From assembly GCA_030148085.1 (NCBI GenBank), contig JASBUF010000061.1, positions 1-64,000 on the forward strand: 64,000 bases of DNA, in the 5' to 3' direction. The translations under genes and the position numbers were made by a program. The first letter of the stretch is position 1. Each line of letters begins with the position of its first letter. Below, in pieces: positions 45,044 through 57,465 of the stretch. The notes beneath the pieces were generated by a model. It saw nothing but the letters and a program-made list of their open reading frames with translations. It did no database searches and was not told the origin of the DNA. This DNA is from Methylophaga sp. GTDB lineage: Bacteria > Pseudomonadota > Gammaproteobacteria > Nitrosococcales > Methylophagaceae.

Positions 45044-45823
45044 TTATTCTGCGAGTGGCATTGACAGTCCCTGCAGGACATAGCCGTCATAAAGGTTTTG
45101 TACAACTGCAACCAGCGTCAAATCACGCTGTTTCCAGTCGGTTTCAAGTTCTAGTTCGGTTTTAAGTTCTGTACTGCCCGAAGCATCCAGTTCAAACGGG
45201 CCGAGCCAGCGGCGTACCAAATCCTGATGGTTAAAAACGGCACCAATATTATCACCACCGCGGATTTCGCTGACGATGTCATCTTCGATCAGCGCCAGAT
45301 AGAGCTTCGACTGCTGCCGGTTAGGCTCATCATGAACCTGCACCTGGGTTTGAATCATCAGTGTGTCAGCCTGTTGATTCACATCCAAAATAATGTCGGC
45401 TTCTGCATCATAGCCATTGATAAATTCAATCGCTTCTGTGCCGTGTTCCTCCCAGTTGTGCAGAATTTCACCACCGATAAAGACGCCCGGTGTGAACACG
45501 GTTTTGTATAGATTGATACGAGCCATCTGCTGCTGACGTTCAGTAAAGCGTCGTTTGGCAAAGCGATCTATCCAGCCTTTTTTATCGTTCAGGTAGTCCA
45601 CATGGAAACCCAGCACGATGAGTTTGTCTTGATCCAGCCCCTGCTCCGGCAACTCTTTGGCCCAGCGCTCCGCTGCAGGGCACAAACCACAGCCTTCTGA
45701 GACAAAAAGCTCCATCACGGCGACCTGCTTTTCTCCACTTCGTGCCTGCCAGTTTTCAGCTAGCACCATGTCGGCCATCAGGCCACTCAATAGGAACAAT
45801 CCAGTAAGTGTACGTTTGAGCAT
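45044..45823 (-). CDS. DUF1223 family secreted thioredoxin-like protein
   Basis: A 259-residue protein with a signal peptide (about 22 residues, ending VLA) and a thioredoxin-like region starting VAVMELFVSEGCGLCPAAER, where CGLC is a CxxC redox motif. GFHVDYLNDKKGWIDRFAKRR follows (split: GFHVDYLNDKKGW, IDRFAKRR), then the TPGVFIGG cis-proline loop. The function of DUF1223 is not established; a periplasmic redox or metal role is plausible. It is coupled to cysG (four-base gap) and starts 25 bases after truD. Confidence 0.85.
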   Translation of the reverse strand: MLKRTLTGLFLLSGLMADMVLAENWQARSGEKQVAVMELFVSEGCGLCPAAERWAKELPEQGLDQDKLIVLGFHVDYLNDKKGWIDRFAKRRFTERQQQMARINLYKTVFTPGVFIGGEILHNWEEHGTEAIEFINGYDAEADIILDVNQQADTLMIQTQVQVHDEPNRQQSKLYLALIEDDIVSEIRGGDNIGAVFNHQDLVRRWLGPFELDASGSTELKTELELETDWKQRDLTLVAVVQNLYDGYVLQGLSMPLAE

Positions 45824-45848
45824 TCAGCGTACCTCTTTCATCGACCTA

Positions 45849-46928
45849 TTAGTCAGAAACACCGCCTTCACCGGAGTTCCGCTCAGTTTGGCTAAGATCG
45901 GTCACTTCGGCCAGTTCCCGCATCACCGCCGTGGCATAACTTCCGGCGGGCAAGAAAAAGCGCAGACAAAGACTGTTTTCTTCAAACTCCCAACTCATGA
46001 CTTCGGGTCTGACTCGTAATGCACGTCGTTCCTGCTTCAGCCCGGCCTGTTCCAGACCTTGCTGCCAGGATTGCCACTCAGCCAGCGCTGCCTGCTCTGT
46101 AGCCAGGCAGTCGGCCTGACACATAGGTCGGCCCCGCCCCCATAATGGCCCCGTCGGGTGAATATCAAAGCTGGCGAGTCTCGCGGCGATATCTGCTTCA
46201 TCAGGCTCTGGAACAAACACACTGCCCGTACCGTTGAGCTGCATCACATCGCCTTGCAGCCAGTGTTGCCAGTTATTGTGCTCAATTCGGGCTGAGACAC
46301 ACTGATTAAACAGCCAGGAGCGGGCTGCCGACAGAATCATACTTTTTTGTTGGCGCTTTTTCGGCTTGCGACCAGTGCTGAACCAAGCCTCGGCTTTAGC
46401 GAGATTCGCCATCTGCCGTCCAAAACGTTGCTCGGCAAAATAATTCGGCACCCCTTCAGCGGCAATGCGTTCCAGGCTTTGTTCCCAAACGGCCTGTTCA
46501 CCCTGTAAATTGGTTAAGACCAGTTGAAAATGATTGCCGGACAGCACGCCACGTTTAAGTTTCTTGTTATGGCGCGAGAGCGTTACTATCTCACAGCCAT
46601 CGGCCTCAAACTGACTCCAGTCGGGCTCTTCGATGCCTTCAACCTTGACGGTAAACCATTGCGTCGTTACGGCATGTCGATCTTTTAAACCGGCATAACC
46701 AATCGCGACTTCATCAACACCGGCAAACTTCGCCAGTTGCTGGGCTATCCAGTCAGTATTGCTGCCAGTTTTACGGATCTGCAGCATTACATGTCCGCCT
46801 TCACCACTCGGTGAAAAAGGCAGTTGTTCATCTACCTGAAAATGTTCGGCTTGCTGACGAATAGTGGCAGCGCAGTTTGCTGCATCAGGATTGGCCCGAA
46901 GCAGCATGTTAAAATCAAAGTCTGTCAC
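45849..46928 (-). CDS. truD: tRNA pseudouridine(13) synthase TruD
   Basis: Makes pseudouridine at position 13 of tRNA-Glu. The 359-residue protein has catalytic Asp83 in [16 protein letters not shown] and the [12 protein letters not shown] segment. The start is GTG, in a GTGA overlap with the ispF stop. In E. coli and Pseudomonas surE and pcm usually follow truD; here the DUF1223-cysG pair does. Confidence 0.94.
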   Translation of the reverse strand: MTDFDFNMLLRANPDAANCAATIRQQAEHFQVDEQLPFSPSGEGGHVMLQIRKTGSNTDWIAQQLAKFAGVDEVAIGYAGLKDRHAVTTQWFTVKVEGIEEPDWSQFEADGCEIVTLSRHNKKLKRGVLSGNHFQLVLTNLQGEQAVWEQSLERIAAEGVPNYFAEQRFGRQMANLAKAEAWFSTGRKPKKRQQKSMILSAARSWLFNQCVSARIEHNNWQHWLQGDVMQLNGTGSVFVPEPDEADIAARLASFDIHPTGPLWGRGRPMCQADCLATEQAALAEWQSWQQGLEQAGLKQERRALRVRPEVMSWEFEENSLCLRFFLPAGSYATAVMRELAEVTDLSQTERNSGEGGVSD

Positions 46929-47404
46929 GTGTTCGCCTTTTTCAGCAGCACCACCGCATGTGCGGCAATGCCTTCTTTACGGCCGGTATAGCCGAGTTTT
47001 TCGGTGGTGGTCGCCTTGAGATTGACGACGTCTTCATCAGCATTCATATCGTCAGCCAATACTGTTTTCATCTGTGGAATAAAAGGCGCGAGTTTGGGCG
47101 CCTGAGCAACAACGGTCGCATCGATATTGTTGACAGCCCAGCCACGCTCGGCCAAATCCGCGATCACCTTGCGCAACAATATCCGACTGTCGATGTTTTT
47201 GAAGGCGTCATCGGTGTCGGGAAAATGATGCCCGATATCCCATAAGCCTGCGGCACCTAACAAGGCATCACAGATCGCATGAATTAAAACATCACCGTCG
47301 GAATGCGCTTCCAGACCATGCGTGTGGGGAATGGTCACACCACCGATGATCAGTGGACGGTTTTCAGCAAATCGGTGCACATCAAAACCATGCCCTATGC
47401 GCAT
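46925..47404 (-). CDS. ispF: 2-C-methyl-D-erythritol 2,4-cyclodiphosphate synthase
   Basis: Fifth step of the MEP isoprenoid pathway. The 159-residue protein has zinc ligands Asp8, His10 and His42 ([19 protein letters not shown]), and [21 protein letters not shown] near the end. It overlaps ispD by ten bases and truD by four, a tight translational chain. Confidence 0.96.
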   Translation of the reverse strand: MRIGHGFDVHRFAENRPLIIGGVTIPHTHGLEAHSDGDVLIHAICDALLGAAGLWDIGHHFPDTDDAFKNIDSRILLRKVIADLAERGWAVNNIDATVVAQAPKLAPFIPQMKTVLADDMNADEDVVNLKATTTEKLGYTGRKEGIAAHAVVLLKKANT

Positions 47405-48114
47405 GTTGCTTCTCCAGCCTGTTGTTGTAGATATAGCGCTGCCAGCACCAGATCCTGTGGCAAGGTAATCTTGATATTATCTGGATGGCCTTCCACCATC
47501 ATCGGCTGCCAGCCGGCCAGTTCCAGCGCACTCGCTTCATCCGTTACCGACAAGCCTTGTTGAGCAGCCACACTTAGGGCTTTGTGTAACAGACCTAAAC
47601 GGAACATCTGCGGCGTTGCCGCTCGCCAGAGACCCTGTCGATCCACGGTATCAATAATGCTGTTGTCACTCGCCACGCGCTTGACCGTGTCGGTTACCGG
47701 AACGCCAAGAATGCCACCGACCTGATGGGTCAGCAGTGTTGTCAGCATATGATCGATATCTTCGTGGCGTAAACACGGCCGTGCGGCATCATGCACCATG
47801 ACCCAGATATCGTTTTCACTCTGCTGCTTGAGCAGAGTAAGTGCATTTAACACGGAGTCAGCGCGAGCCTCGCCACCCTCTGCAATCAAGAGTTCACAGT
47901 CAAGTTGTAAATCTAGTTCTGGCCACCAAGGATCATTCGGTGCAAGGGCAACCACAATGCCCTCAATGCGGGGATGTGATGCTAGACGTTGCAGCGTGTG
48001 CTGTAACACCGGCTTGTTATCCAGTAGCAGATACTGCTTGGGTTTATCGGCTTGCATCCGGCTACCGATTCCTGCTGCCGGAACCACAGCCCAGACATGC
48101 TCAACGTGAGCCAT
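47395..48114 (-). CDS. ispD: 2-C-methyl-D-erythritol 4-phosphate cytidylyltransferase
   Basis: Third step of the MEP pathway, forming CDP-methylerythritol. I start at the ATG at 48114 (239 residues), within the last codons of ftsB. The nucleotide-binding [28 protein letters not shown] and TDEASALE segments are present. It is adjacent to ispF, as in E. coli. Confidence 0.95.
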   Translation of the reverse strand: MAHVEHVWAVVPAAGIGSRMQADKPKQYLLLDNKPVLQHTLQRLASHPRIEGIVVALAPNDPWWPELDLQLDCELLIAEGGEARADSVLNALTLLKQQSENDIWVMVHDAARPCLRHEDIDHMLTTLLTHQVGGILGVPVTDTVKRVASDNSIIDTVDRQGLWRAATPQMFRLGLLHKALSVAAQQGLSVTDEASALELAGWQPMMVEGHPDNIKITLPQDLVLAALYLQQQAGEATCA

Positions 48115-48391
48115 CGTGTTCTTCGATGATATGAAAGAAGGTCTCGCCCTCACGGATCATACCCAGCTCACTGCGGGCACGCTCTTCCAAGGCATCGAGA
48201 CCACTTTTCAGATCCTGTACCTCTGCGGCCAGCACTTGATTACGTTCGCTCAGCTTGTCGTTATCAAGCCGCTGCTTTTCAACCTGATGATGTAAGCGCA
48301 GCAGAGACGGCAACCCATCATGACTGAGCCATAATCGGTATTGCAGCAATACCAGCATAATGGCCAGAACAATCATGATGGGTCTAGTCAT
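48101..48391 (-). CDS. ftsB: cell division protein FtsB
   Basis: Small divisome protein that links FtsL and FtsQ. At 96 residues it has one N-terminal transmembrane helix (about 4-22), a periplasmic coiled coil (about 30-70: VEKQRLDNDKLSERNQVLAA) and the EERARSELGMIREGETFF tail conserved in FtsB. Six bases after eno; its end overlaps ispD by 14 bases. Confidence 0.94.
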   Translation of the reverse strand: MTRPIMIVLAIMLVLLQYRLWLSHDGLPSLLRLHHQVEKQRLDNDKLSERNQVLAAEVQDLKSGLDALEERARSELGMIREGETFFHIIEEHDGSR

Positions 48392-48397
48392 CAGGCA

Positions 48398-49705
<1,308 letters not shown>

Positions 49706-49715
49706 CTATGAACGT

Positions 49716-50561
49716 TTATCGCTGTGCCAGCAAGGCATCTTCGATGTAGTCCTGTTGTTTAACTGTGCTATCAATGGCCTGCAGGATTTCCAGCAGAGCG
49801 GACAGCTTGGCCAGAGGCCATGAATTTGGCCCATCACTCAATGCTTTTTCAGGATCTGGATGGGTTTCCATAAACAGACCCGCGACACCGGTTGCCACAG
49901 CGGCACGCGCCAACACAGGCACAAACTCACGTTGACCGCCTGATGCACCACCCTGACCGCCTGGCTGCTGAACAGAATGAGTCGCATCGTAAACGACCGG
50001 ACAATCCATTTCACGCATGATGGGCAAACCACGCATATCTGAAATCAAGGTGTTGTAGCCGAAAGACGTGCCTCGCTCACACAACATGATCTGTTCGTTA
50101 CCGGTAGACTTGGCTTTGGCAGCGACATGTTCCATATCCCACGGTGCCAGGAACTGGCCTTTTTTGATGTTGACCGGTAAGCCCTGACTGGCAACATCAA
50201 CAATGAAATTGGTCTGTCTGCACAAAAATGCAGGTGTCTGCAGAACATCAACCACACTGGCGACTTCGGCCAATGGTGTGTCTTCATGTACATCGGTCAG
50301 AACCGGCACATTGAATTCTTTTTTGACCTTTTCCAGAATCGCCAGCCCCGCTTCAAGACCCGGGCCACGATAACTTTTGGTCGATGTCCGGTTGGCCTTA
50401 TCAAACGAGGATTTGTAGATAAACGAAATGCCCAATTTGTCGGTCATTTCTTTTAACTGACCGGCCACATCCATGGTCATCTGTTCGCTCTCGATGACAC
50501 AGGTACCGGCAATCAGAAACAGCGGCTTGTTGTTACCGACCTCAAAACCACACAAATTCAT
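49716..50561 (-). CDS. kdsA: 3-deoxy-8-phosphooctulonate (KDO-8-P) synthase
   Basis: Condenses phosphoenolpyruvate and arabinose-5-phosphate for the LPS inner core. The 281-residue protein has the [11 protein letters not shown] start, [19 protein letters not shown] and [19 protein letters not shown] (split naturally across the barrel). GAGGT precedes the ATG by about eight bases. Five bases after pyrG, the conserved pyrG-kdsA-eno order. Confidence 0.96.
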   Translation of the reverse strand: MNLCGFEVGNNKPLFLIAGTCVIESEQMTMDVAGQLKEMTDKLGISFIYKSSFDKANRTSTKSYRGPGLEAGLAILEKVKKEFNVPVLTDVHEDTPLAEVASVVDVLQTPAFLCRQTNFIVDVASQGLPVNIKKGQFLAPWDMEHVAAKAKSTGNEQIMLCERGTSFGYNTLISDMRGLPIMREMDCPVVYDATHSVQQPGGQGGASGGQREFVPVLARAAVATGVAGLFMETHPDPEKALSDGPNSWPLAKLSALLEILQAIDSTVKQQDYIEDALLAQR

Positions 50562-50566
50562 AGCTA

Positions 50567-52243
<1,677 letters not shown>

Positions 52244-52286
52244 TCAAAATACCGTATAAATTATCAGAATTGCCCTATTCGCTCAA

Positions 52287-53618
52287 TCAAAAACTGGTTG
52301 AATTGTGCTTAATAACTGCGGGCAAGCAGCCCTGTTCATCAGGATTCGCTGCATAGCCCTCAGCATAGCCGTAGCCGACCACGGCCACCAGTTCATTGCC
52401 TGTAAACAACAACGGTATCTGCTTGCGCTGCCACGGCGGCACGCCCCATTCCTGAAACAAGGTTTTTAAAGATTTATGGTGGGCCTGTCCCTGCAGGCAA
52501 ATCTTCTCCCCACCCTGGCGGTAACGCAGGCTCAGCCCATCTTCGACGACAGAGGGTTTCAGCCCTTGCCCAAAAACATGCTGCCAAAGCAGTGTATGCC
52601 CCGAATCCAACTCTAGTTTTGCCATACCATGCAATGTTTGCTCCGTCAGTGCAGACTCGACTGCTTGCTCTGCATCGATATAAATCGTATCGCGGTAACG
52701 TCTGATCAGAGCACCGGGCCAGCTCACTTCAGGCAATTTATCGACTGCCGCGTGACACACTTCAGCAACAATACGCTGAAGAATCACAGTGGATGGCAGC
52801 GTCAGCCCCTGCTTTTCAATCATATAGCGCAGCAGGTTTCGCTGCCGTTCCGGTGTTAAGGCCAGCAAGGCTGACAGTGACAGTTGACCAGCTTCCTTAA
52901 TGACCGTTCTGGCATCGATCTCGGCCAGTTCATGCATTAACACGACTGCCTCGCGACAGTGTTCCGCACTACGACTCAGCGTTTTATCCAGCGCAGGCCA
53001 ATATTCTTGCAGTTGCGGCCAGATCTTTTGGCGCAAGTAGTTCCGTTTAATTTGGGTGTCGTGGTTACTGGGGTCATCCACCCACGTAAGCTGATGCAGT
53101 TTGGCGTAGTCGAGAATGGCCTGTTTACTGACCGATAGTAAAGGGCGAAAAATAGAAAGACCGTTGTGGGCGGTTTCAGGCCACATCGCGGACAGTCCCT
53201 TCGGACCTGCTCCGCGCAGTAATTGCAACATCAGGGTTTCAGCCTGATCCTGCTGGTGTTGTGCGGTCAGCAAGACTTCATCAGCCGCAAGTTCCTGGCT
53301 AAACGCCTGATAACGTACCTTGCGGGCAGCAGCCTCAAGGCCCAGACTATCGATATCAGCCACCGTAACGCTGATAGCTTTGAAGGCAATACCATGCTCA
53401 TGACAGACCGCAGCGCAATGCTCAGCCCAACTGGCTGAAGCCGAGTTCAGACCGTGGTTGATATGAATCACGCGGAAGTTGGGCAGCGAAGGAGTAGCGT
53501 TAGCGAGAATATGCAGCAGCACATGCGAATCAATGCCACCGCTGTAGGCTAGACAGAACCGACGGCCTGTGGCCAGTCGGTTCAGTTCAACTAGAATTTG
53601 TTGGGGGTTAAGTGCCAA
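52287..53618 (-). CDS. tilS: tRNA(Ile)-lysidine synthetase
   Basis: Modifies the CAU anticodon of a tRNA-Ile to lysidine so that it reads AUA. The 443-residue protein has the PP-loop AYSGGIDSHVLL (SGGIDS at 26-31), the HINHGLNSAS segment and the QDQAETLMLQLLRG motif, then the C-terminal TilS domains. The start appears to be TTG at 53618 and lies inside a six-base GC-rich hairpin. Start confidence is only moderate. Confidence 0.92.
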   Translation of the reverse strand: MALNPQQILVELNRLATGRRFCLAYSGGIDSHVLLHILANATPSLPNFRVIHINHGLNSASASWAEHCAAVCHEHGIAFKAISVTVADIDSLGLEAAARKVRYQAFSQELAADEVLLTAQHQQDQAETLMLQLLRGAGPKGLSAMWPETAHNGLSIFRPLLSVSKQAILDYAKLHQLTWVDDPSNHDTQIKRNYLRQKIWPQLQEYWPALDKTLSRSAEHCREAVVLMHELAEIDARTVIKEAGQLSLSALLALTPERQRNLLRYMIEKQGLTLPSTVILQRIVAEVCHAAVDKLPEVSWPGALIRRYRDTIYIDAEQAVESALTEQTLHGMAKLELDSGHTLLWQHVFGQGLKPSVVEDGLSLRYRQGGEKICLQGQAHHKSLKTLFQEWGVPPWQRKQIPLLFTGNELVAVVGYGYAEGYAANPDEQGCLPAVIKHNSTSF

Positions 53619-53626
53619 CCCCGTTA

Positions 53627-54583
53627 TCAGCCCTCAAACTCGCCGTAGCTAAGAATACGCTGCTGACGACGTTTGATAAGGTTTTCATGTGAAACCGATT
53701 CCAGCTCTTTGAGCTTGGCTTCAAGGGATTTTCTGACACGTGAAGCCATCTCTTCCACATCACGGTGTGCGCCGCCCAGCGGTTCTGGCACCACTTCATC
53801 AATCAGTTTCAGTTCTTTCAATCTGTCCGAAGTAACGCCCAAGGTCGCTGCAGCATCAGAGGCTTTTTCTGCGCTCTTCCACAGAATGGACGCACAACCT
53901 TCAGGAGAAATAACGGAATAAATGCTGTACTGCAGCATCATGAGATGATCGGCAACGCCAACAGCCAGTGCTCCACCGGAACCACCTTCACCGATAACGG
54001 TACTGATGATCGGCGTTTTCAGTTGCGCCATTTCAAACAGGTTGCGGGCGATGGCTTCACTTTGACCGCGCTCCTCGGCACCGATACCCGGATAGGCACC
54101 CGGCGTGTCGATAAAGGTAATGACCGGCATACCAAAACGTTCGGCCATTTTCATAATACGCAAGGCTTTGCGGTAGCCTTCCGGGCGTGGCATACCGAAG
54201 TTACGGGCGACTTTTTCTTTGGTATCACGGCCTTTCTGATGGCCAATCACCGCAACCGGACGACCGTTTAACCGACCAATGCCCGTCACCAGTGCCGCAT
54301 CATCGGCATAAGTACGATCGCCGTGCAGCTCTTCAAAATCCGTGATGATGTGCTTGATATAGTCGAGCGTGTAAGGACGCTGAGGGTGACGCGCCATTTG
54401 TGTTACTTGCCAAGGTGTCAGCGACGCAAAGATAGATTTGGTCAGCGAAGCGCTTTTTTCCTTTAACTTCTGAATTTCTTCAGTGATGTTCAGATCACTG
54501 TCGTTACTCATATAGCGCAACTCATCGATCTTCGCTTCCAGCTCTGCGATGGGCTGTTCATAGTCAAGGAAGTTTAACTGCAT
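53627..54583 (-). CDS. accA: acetyl-CoA carboxylase carboxyltransferase subunit alpha
   Basis: Transfers the carboxyl group to acetyl-CoA to form malonyl-CoA, with AccD. The 318-residue protein has the [20 protein letters not shown] start, [14 protein letters not shown] and [25 protein letters not shown] precedes the ATG. accA-tilS-pyrG follows the Pseudomonas order, but dnaE, usually just upstream, is separated by two pilus ATPase genes. Confidence 0.96.
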   Translation of the reverse strand: MQLNFLDYEQPIAELEAKIDELRYMSNDSDLNITEEIQKLKEKSASLTKSIFASLTPWQVTQMARHPQRPYTLDYIKHIITDFEELHGDRTYADDAALVTGIGRLNGRPVAVIGHQKGRDTKEKVARNFGMPRPEGYRKALRIMKMAERFGMPVITFIDTPGAYPGIGAEERGQSEAIARNLFEMAQLKTPIISTVIGEGGSGGALAVGVADHLMMLQYSIYSVISPEGCASILWKSAEKASDAAATLGVTSDRLKELKLIDEVVPEPLGGAHRDVEEMASRVRKSLEAKLKELESVSHENLIKRRQQRILSYGEFEG

Positions 54584-54644
54584 CAGGTTACCTTTACTCT
54601 ACATCCAAAATTGTCGAATTATACACAGAGGTGACAAACAAAAC

Positions 54645-55748
54645 TCAGTTAAGGATCAACTCGTCCTCAACATCACTGTCCATTGAGCCTTCACCAAGGC
54701 GGATTGCCAGACTAAGGTCATTTCGCGAGTCCGCGTTATTCAGCGCTTCTTCCAGCGTGATCTTGCCATCTTTATAGAGTTTAATCAGCGCCTGATCGAA
54801 GGTGATGATGCCCGGTTCGGTAGACTCTTTCATTGCGTCCTTGATGCCGCCGATCTCACCTTTATTGATAAGTTCAGAAATGTAAGGTGTGTTGAGCATT
54901 ATCTCAACTGCCGGAACGCGGGCAGTGCCATCCACTGTTGGTAGCAAACGTTGCGAGATAATGCCCCGCAGGTTTAGTGACATATCCATCAGTAACTGAC
55001 GGTGAAGAGTTTCAGGGAAAAAGTTAACAATGCGGTCCAATGCCTGGTTAGCATTATTCGAGTGCAGCGTCGCCAAACATAAATGACCGGTCTCTGAGTA
55101 GTTGATCGCGTGCTTCATCGTATCCATATCACGAATCTCACCAATCAAAATCACATCGGGCGCTTCCCGCAGCGCGTTTTTCAACGCATTCGCGTAGGAC
55201 AAGGTATCGATACCGACTTCACGCTGCTGCACAATGGAGCGTTCGTGGTGATGAACAAACTCCAGTGGATCTTCAATAGTAAGAATATGCGAGCTGGAAT
55301 TACGGTTACGGTGGCCAATCATTGATGCTAGTGTAGTTGACTTACCTGAACCTGTTGCACCAACCACCAGAATCAAACCACGTTTCTCCATGATGATGTC
55401 ACCGAGCACCGGCGGCAGATTCATTTCTTCAAAACGCGGGATTTTGGTCTGAATGTAACGAATCACTATCGAGCATTCACCACGTTGACGGAAAATATTG
55501 ACCCGGAAGCGTCCCACCCCTTTTAGTGGCACGGCAAAGTTCATTTCCATCGTATCGTCAAACTCGGCCGCCTGCTCTTCTGACATCATCGAGTAGGCCA
55601 TTTCGCGCACATCACCTGGTGCCAGCTTTTGCGTGCCTACTGGCCGAATAACCCCCTGAATTTTGATATGGGGCTCAGTACCGGTACAAAAAAACATGTC
55701 TGAGGCTTCCTTGTCCGCCATCAGCCTGAAGTAAGGTGTCATATCCAC
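54645..55748 (-). CDS. pilU: type IV pilus retraction ATPase PilU
   Basis: PilT-family hexameric ATPase assisting pilus retraction. The 367-residue protein has Walker A GATGSGKST (about 130-138), the Asp box (TIEDPLEFVHHHE), Walker B (VILIGEIRD) and His box (GHLCLATLHSNN). The extended, acidic C-terminus (DSDVEDELILN) and MADKEASDMFF start favour PilU over PilT. The start is GTG, eight bases after GAGG. pilT itself is not in the window. Confidence 0.9.
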   Translation of the reverse strand: MDMTPYFRLMADKEASDMFFCTGTEPHIKIQGVIRPVGTQKLAPGDVREMAYSMMSEEQAAEFDDTMEMNFAVPLKGVGRFRVNIFRQRGECSIVIRYIQTKIPRFEEMNLPPVLGDIIMEKRGLILVVGATGSGKSTTLASMIGHRNRNSSSHILTIEDPLEFVHHHERSIVQQREVGIDTLSYANALKNALREAPDVILIGEIRDMDTMKHAINYSETGHLCLATLHSNNANQALDRIVNFFPETLHRQLLMDMSLNLRGIISQRLLPTVDGTARVPAVEIMLNTPYISELINKGEIGGIKDAMKESTEPGIITFDQALIKLYKDGKITLEEALNNADSRNDLSLAIRLGEGSMDSDVEDELILN

Positions 55749-55785
55749 GCGCGAATCCTCTCACTACGTTAAATGTGGTAATCAA

Positions 55786-57456
55786 TCAGTCTAATCGTAC
55801 ACGATAGACCTCAGCCAATGAAATCTCCTTGGCACGGGCCTTTGCTAGAGCATTGGCCGTTAGGGGCACCATGCCATCTTTGACTGCGTAATCGTGTATT
55901 TCATTGGCAGTGATATCAGCATGAATAAGTTTACGTAGACTGTCACTGACACCCAGCAGTTCATAGACTGCCATGCGCCCCGCTACGCCGGTGTGGTTGC
56001 AATGCTCACAGCCGGTGCTGGCATAGAACTGTTCCTTAAGATCCAGGTCCAGAGCATGGCGAATGAGTGGTTCAATAGGTTCGATTTCAAGGCAATGCTT
56101 ACAATTACGCTTGACCAAACGCTGCGCCAAGACTCCAAGTAAACTCCCTGTGAGCAGATAGGGTTCAATCCCCATCTCTAGCAGACGTGTCACAGCTCCG
56201 GCTGCATTGTTAGTATGTAATGTGCTGAGCACAAGATGACCAGTTAACGCACTTTCAACCGCGATTTTGCCGGTCTCGTGGTCACGAATTTCACCGACCA
56301 GAATCACATCCGGGTCGTGACGGAGAATATTACGTAAAGCCCGGGCAAAGGTGTAACCAGTCGCATTATTAATCTGGATTTGTTGAATCCCATCCATGTG
56401 ATATTCAACGGGGTCTTCTACCGTGAGAATATTCACATTCTGACGCTGCACCTCAGCCAGTGCCGCATACAAGGTCGTCGATTTACCGGACCCGGTAGGC
56501 CCGGTAACAAGAAAAATACCGTTACTTTTATGCAGCAAGTCGACAAACACTTCCTGATCATGCTCGGAAAAACCCAATTCTGATACTGACTTGAGACCAA
56601 CTTGCGAGTTAAGCAAACGTATGACCACACTCTCGCCTTCTACAGTAGGCATAATGGAAATACGTAAATCCACAGTGTTATTTTTGTGTTTCACACAGCA
56701 GCGCCCATCCTGCGGAATACGGCGCTCAGCGATATTCATTCCACCCAGGATCTTGATCCGACTGACCACAGCTGGTAACAGGCTTTTGCTGAAAAACCGG
56801 ATATTGCTCAGCACACCATCCAGCCGATAAATCAGTTCAATGTTTTTTTCACGAGGTTTGATATGGATATCGGACGCTCGACGCTCTATTGCATCGATAA
56901 TCAGATTGGCTACCAGTCGAACAATCGGCTTTTCAGCGCTAAGGCGCATCAACTCCTCTTGCTGATCCGGTGTTGCTACAGCACCATTTCCGTTAAGTGA
57001 CTCCAGCGCCAGCTCATCATCCTTTGCACCGTAATATTTTCTCACCGCCCACTGAATATCGCGTTTTGTTGCCACCACTATGTCGATATGAAAGCCGGTG
57101 ACAAAATTCAGTGTCTGGAATAGCTCCATGTCCATTGGCGTGGCGACAGCGACCACCAAATGGGTCTTATTAATACTCAGGGGGATGACATCTTGCTTGC
57201 GTGCGTAATCAGCGGGAATAAGGTTGAGGACACTCTCGTCAAAGTTATGATGCTTTAGGCGAAGAAACGGCAGGCTCAGTCGCTCTGCCAGAGCTTGTTG
57301 TGACTGCTCCTCTGCCGTAAGCAGTTCTTCTTTTTGATGTTTGGTGGAAGGTGGCGCTAGTGTCGGCTGAGTAATGTCCACTGCCTTATGCAGCCTATCC
57401 GTCATCATGTCACCGTTAACAACAGCAAAGGCTTGTTTTTCATCGTTAGCAGACAT
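55786..57456 (-). CDS. GspE/PilB-family assembly ATPase
   Basis: Motor ATPase that powers pilus or type II secretion pseudopilus extension. The 556-residue protein has an N-terminal GspE_N domain (about 50-145), Walker A GPTGSGKST (319-327), Walker B (VILVGEIRD), His box (GHLVLSTLHTNNA) and the four-cysteine zinc motif CKHC (452-455) and CEHC (483-486). It could be PilB or GspE. Being next to pilU favours a pilus role, but the usual pilB-pilC-pilD neighbours are missing. AAGGTGG precedes the ATG. Confidence 0.85.
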   Translation of the reverse strand: MSANDEKQAFAVVNGDMMTDRLHKAVDITQPTLAPPSTKHQKEELLTAEEQSQQALAERLSLPFLRLKHHNFDESVLNLIPADYARKQDVIPLSINKTHLVVAVATPMDMELFQTLNFVTGFHIDIVVATKRDIQWAVRKYYGAKDDELALESLNGNGAVATPDQQEELMRLSAEKPIVRLVANLIIDAIERRASDIHIKPREKNIELIYRLDGVLSNIRFFSKSLLPAVVSRIKILGGMNIAERRIPQDGRCCVKHKNNTVDLRISIMPTVEGESVVIRLLNSQVGLKSVSELGFSEHDQEVFVDLLHKSNGIFLVTGPTGSGKSTTLYAALAEVQRQNVNILTVEDPVEYHMDGIQQIQINNATGYTFARALRNILRHDPDVILVGEIRDHETGKIAVESALTGHLVLSTLHTNNAAGAVTRLLEMGIEPYLLTGSLLGVLAQRLVKRNCKHCLEIEPIEPLIRHALDLDLKEQFYASTGCEHCNHTGVAGRMAVYELLGVSDSLRKLIHADITANEIHDYAVKDGMVPLTANALAKARAKEISLAEVYRVRLD

Positions 57457-57465
57457 ACGGCCACC

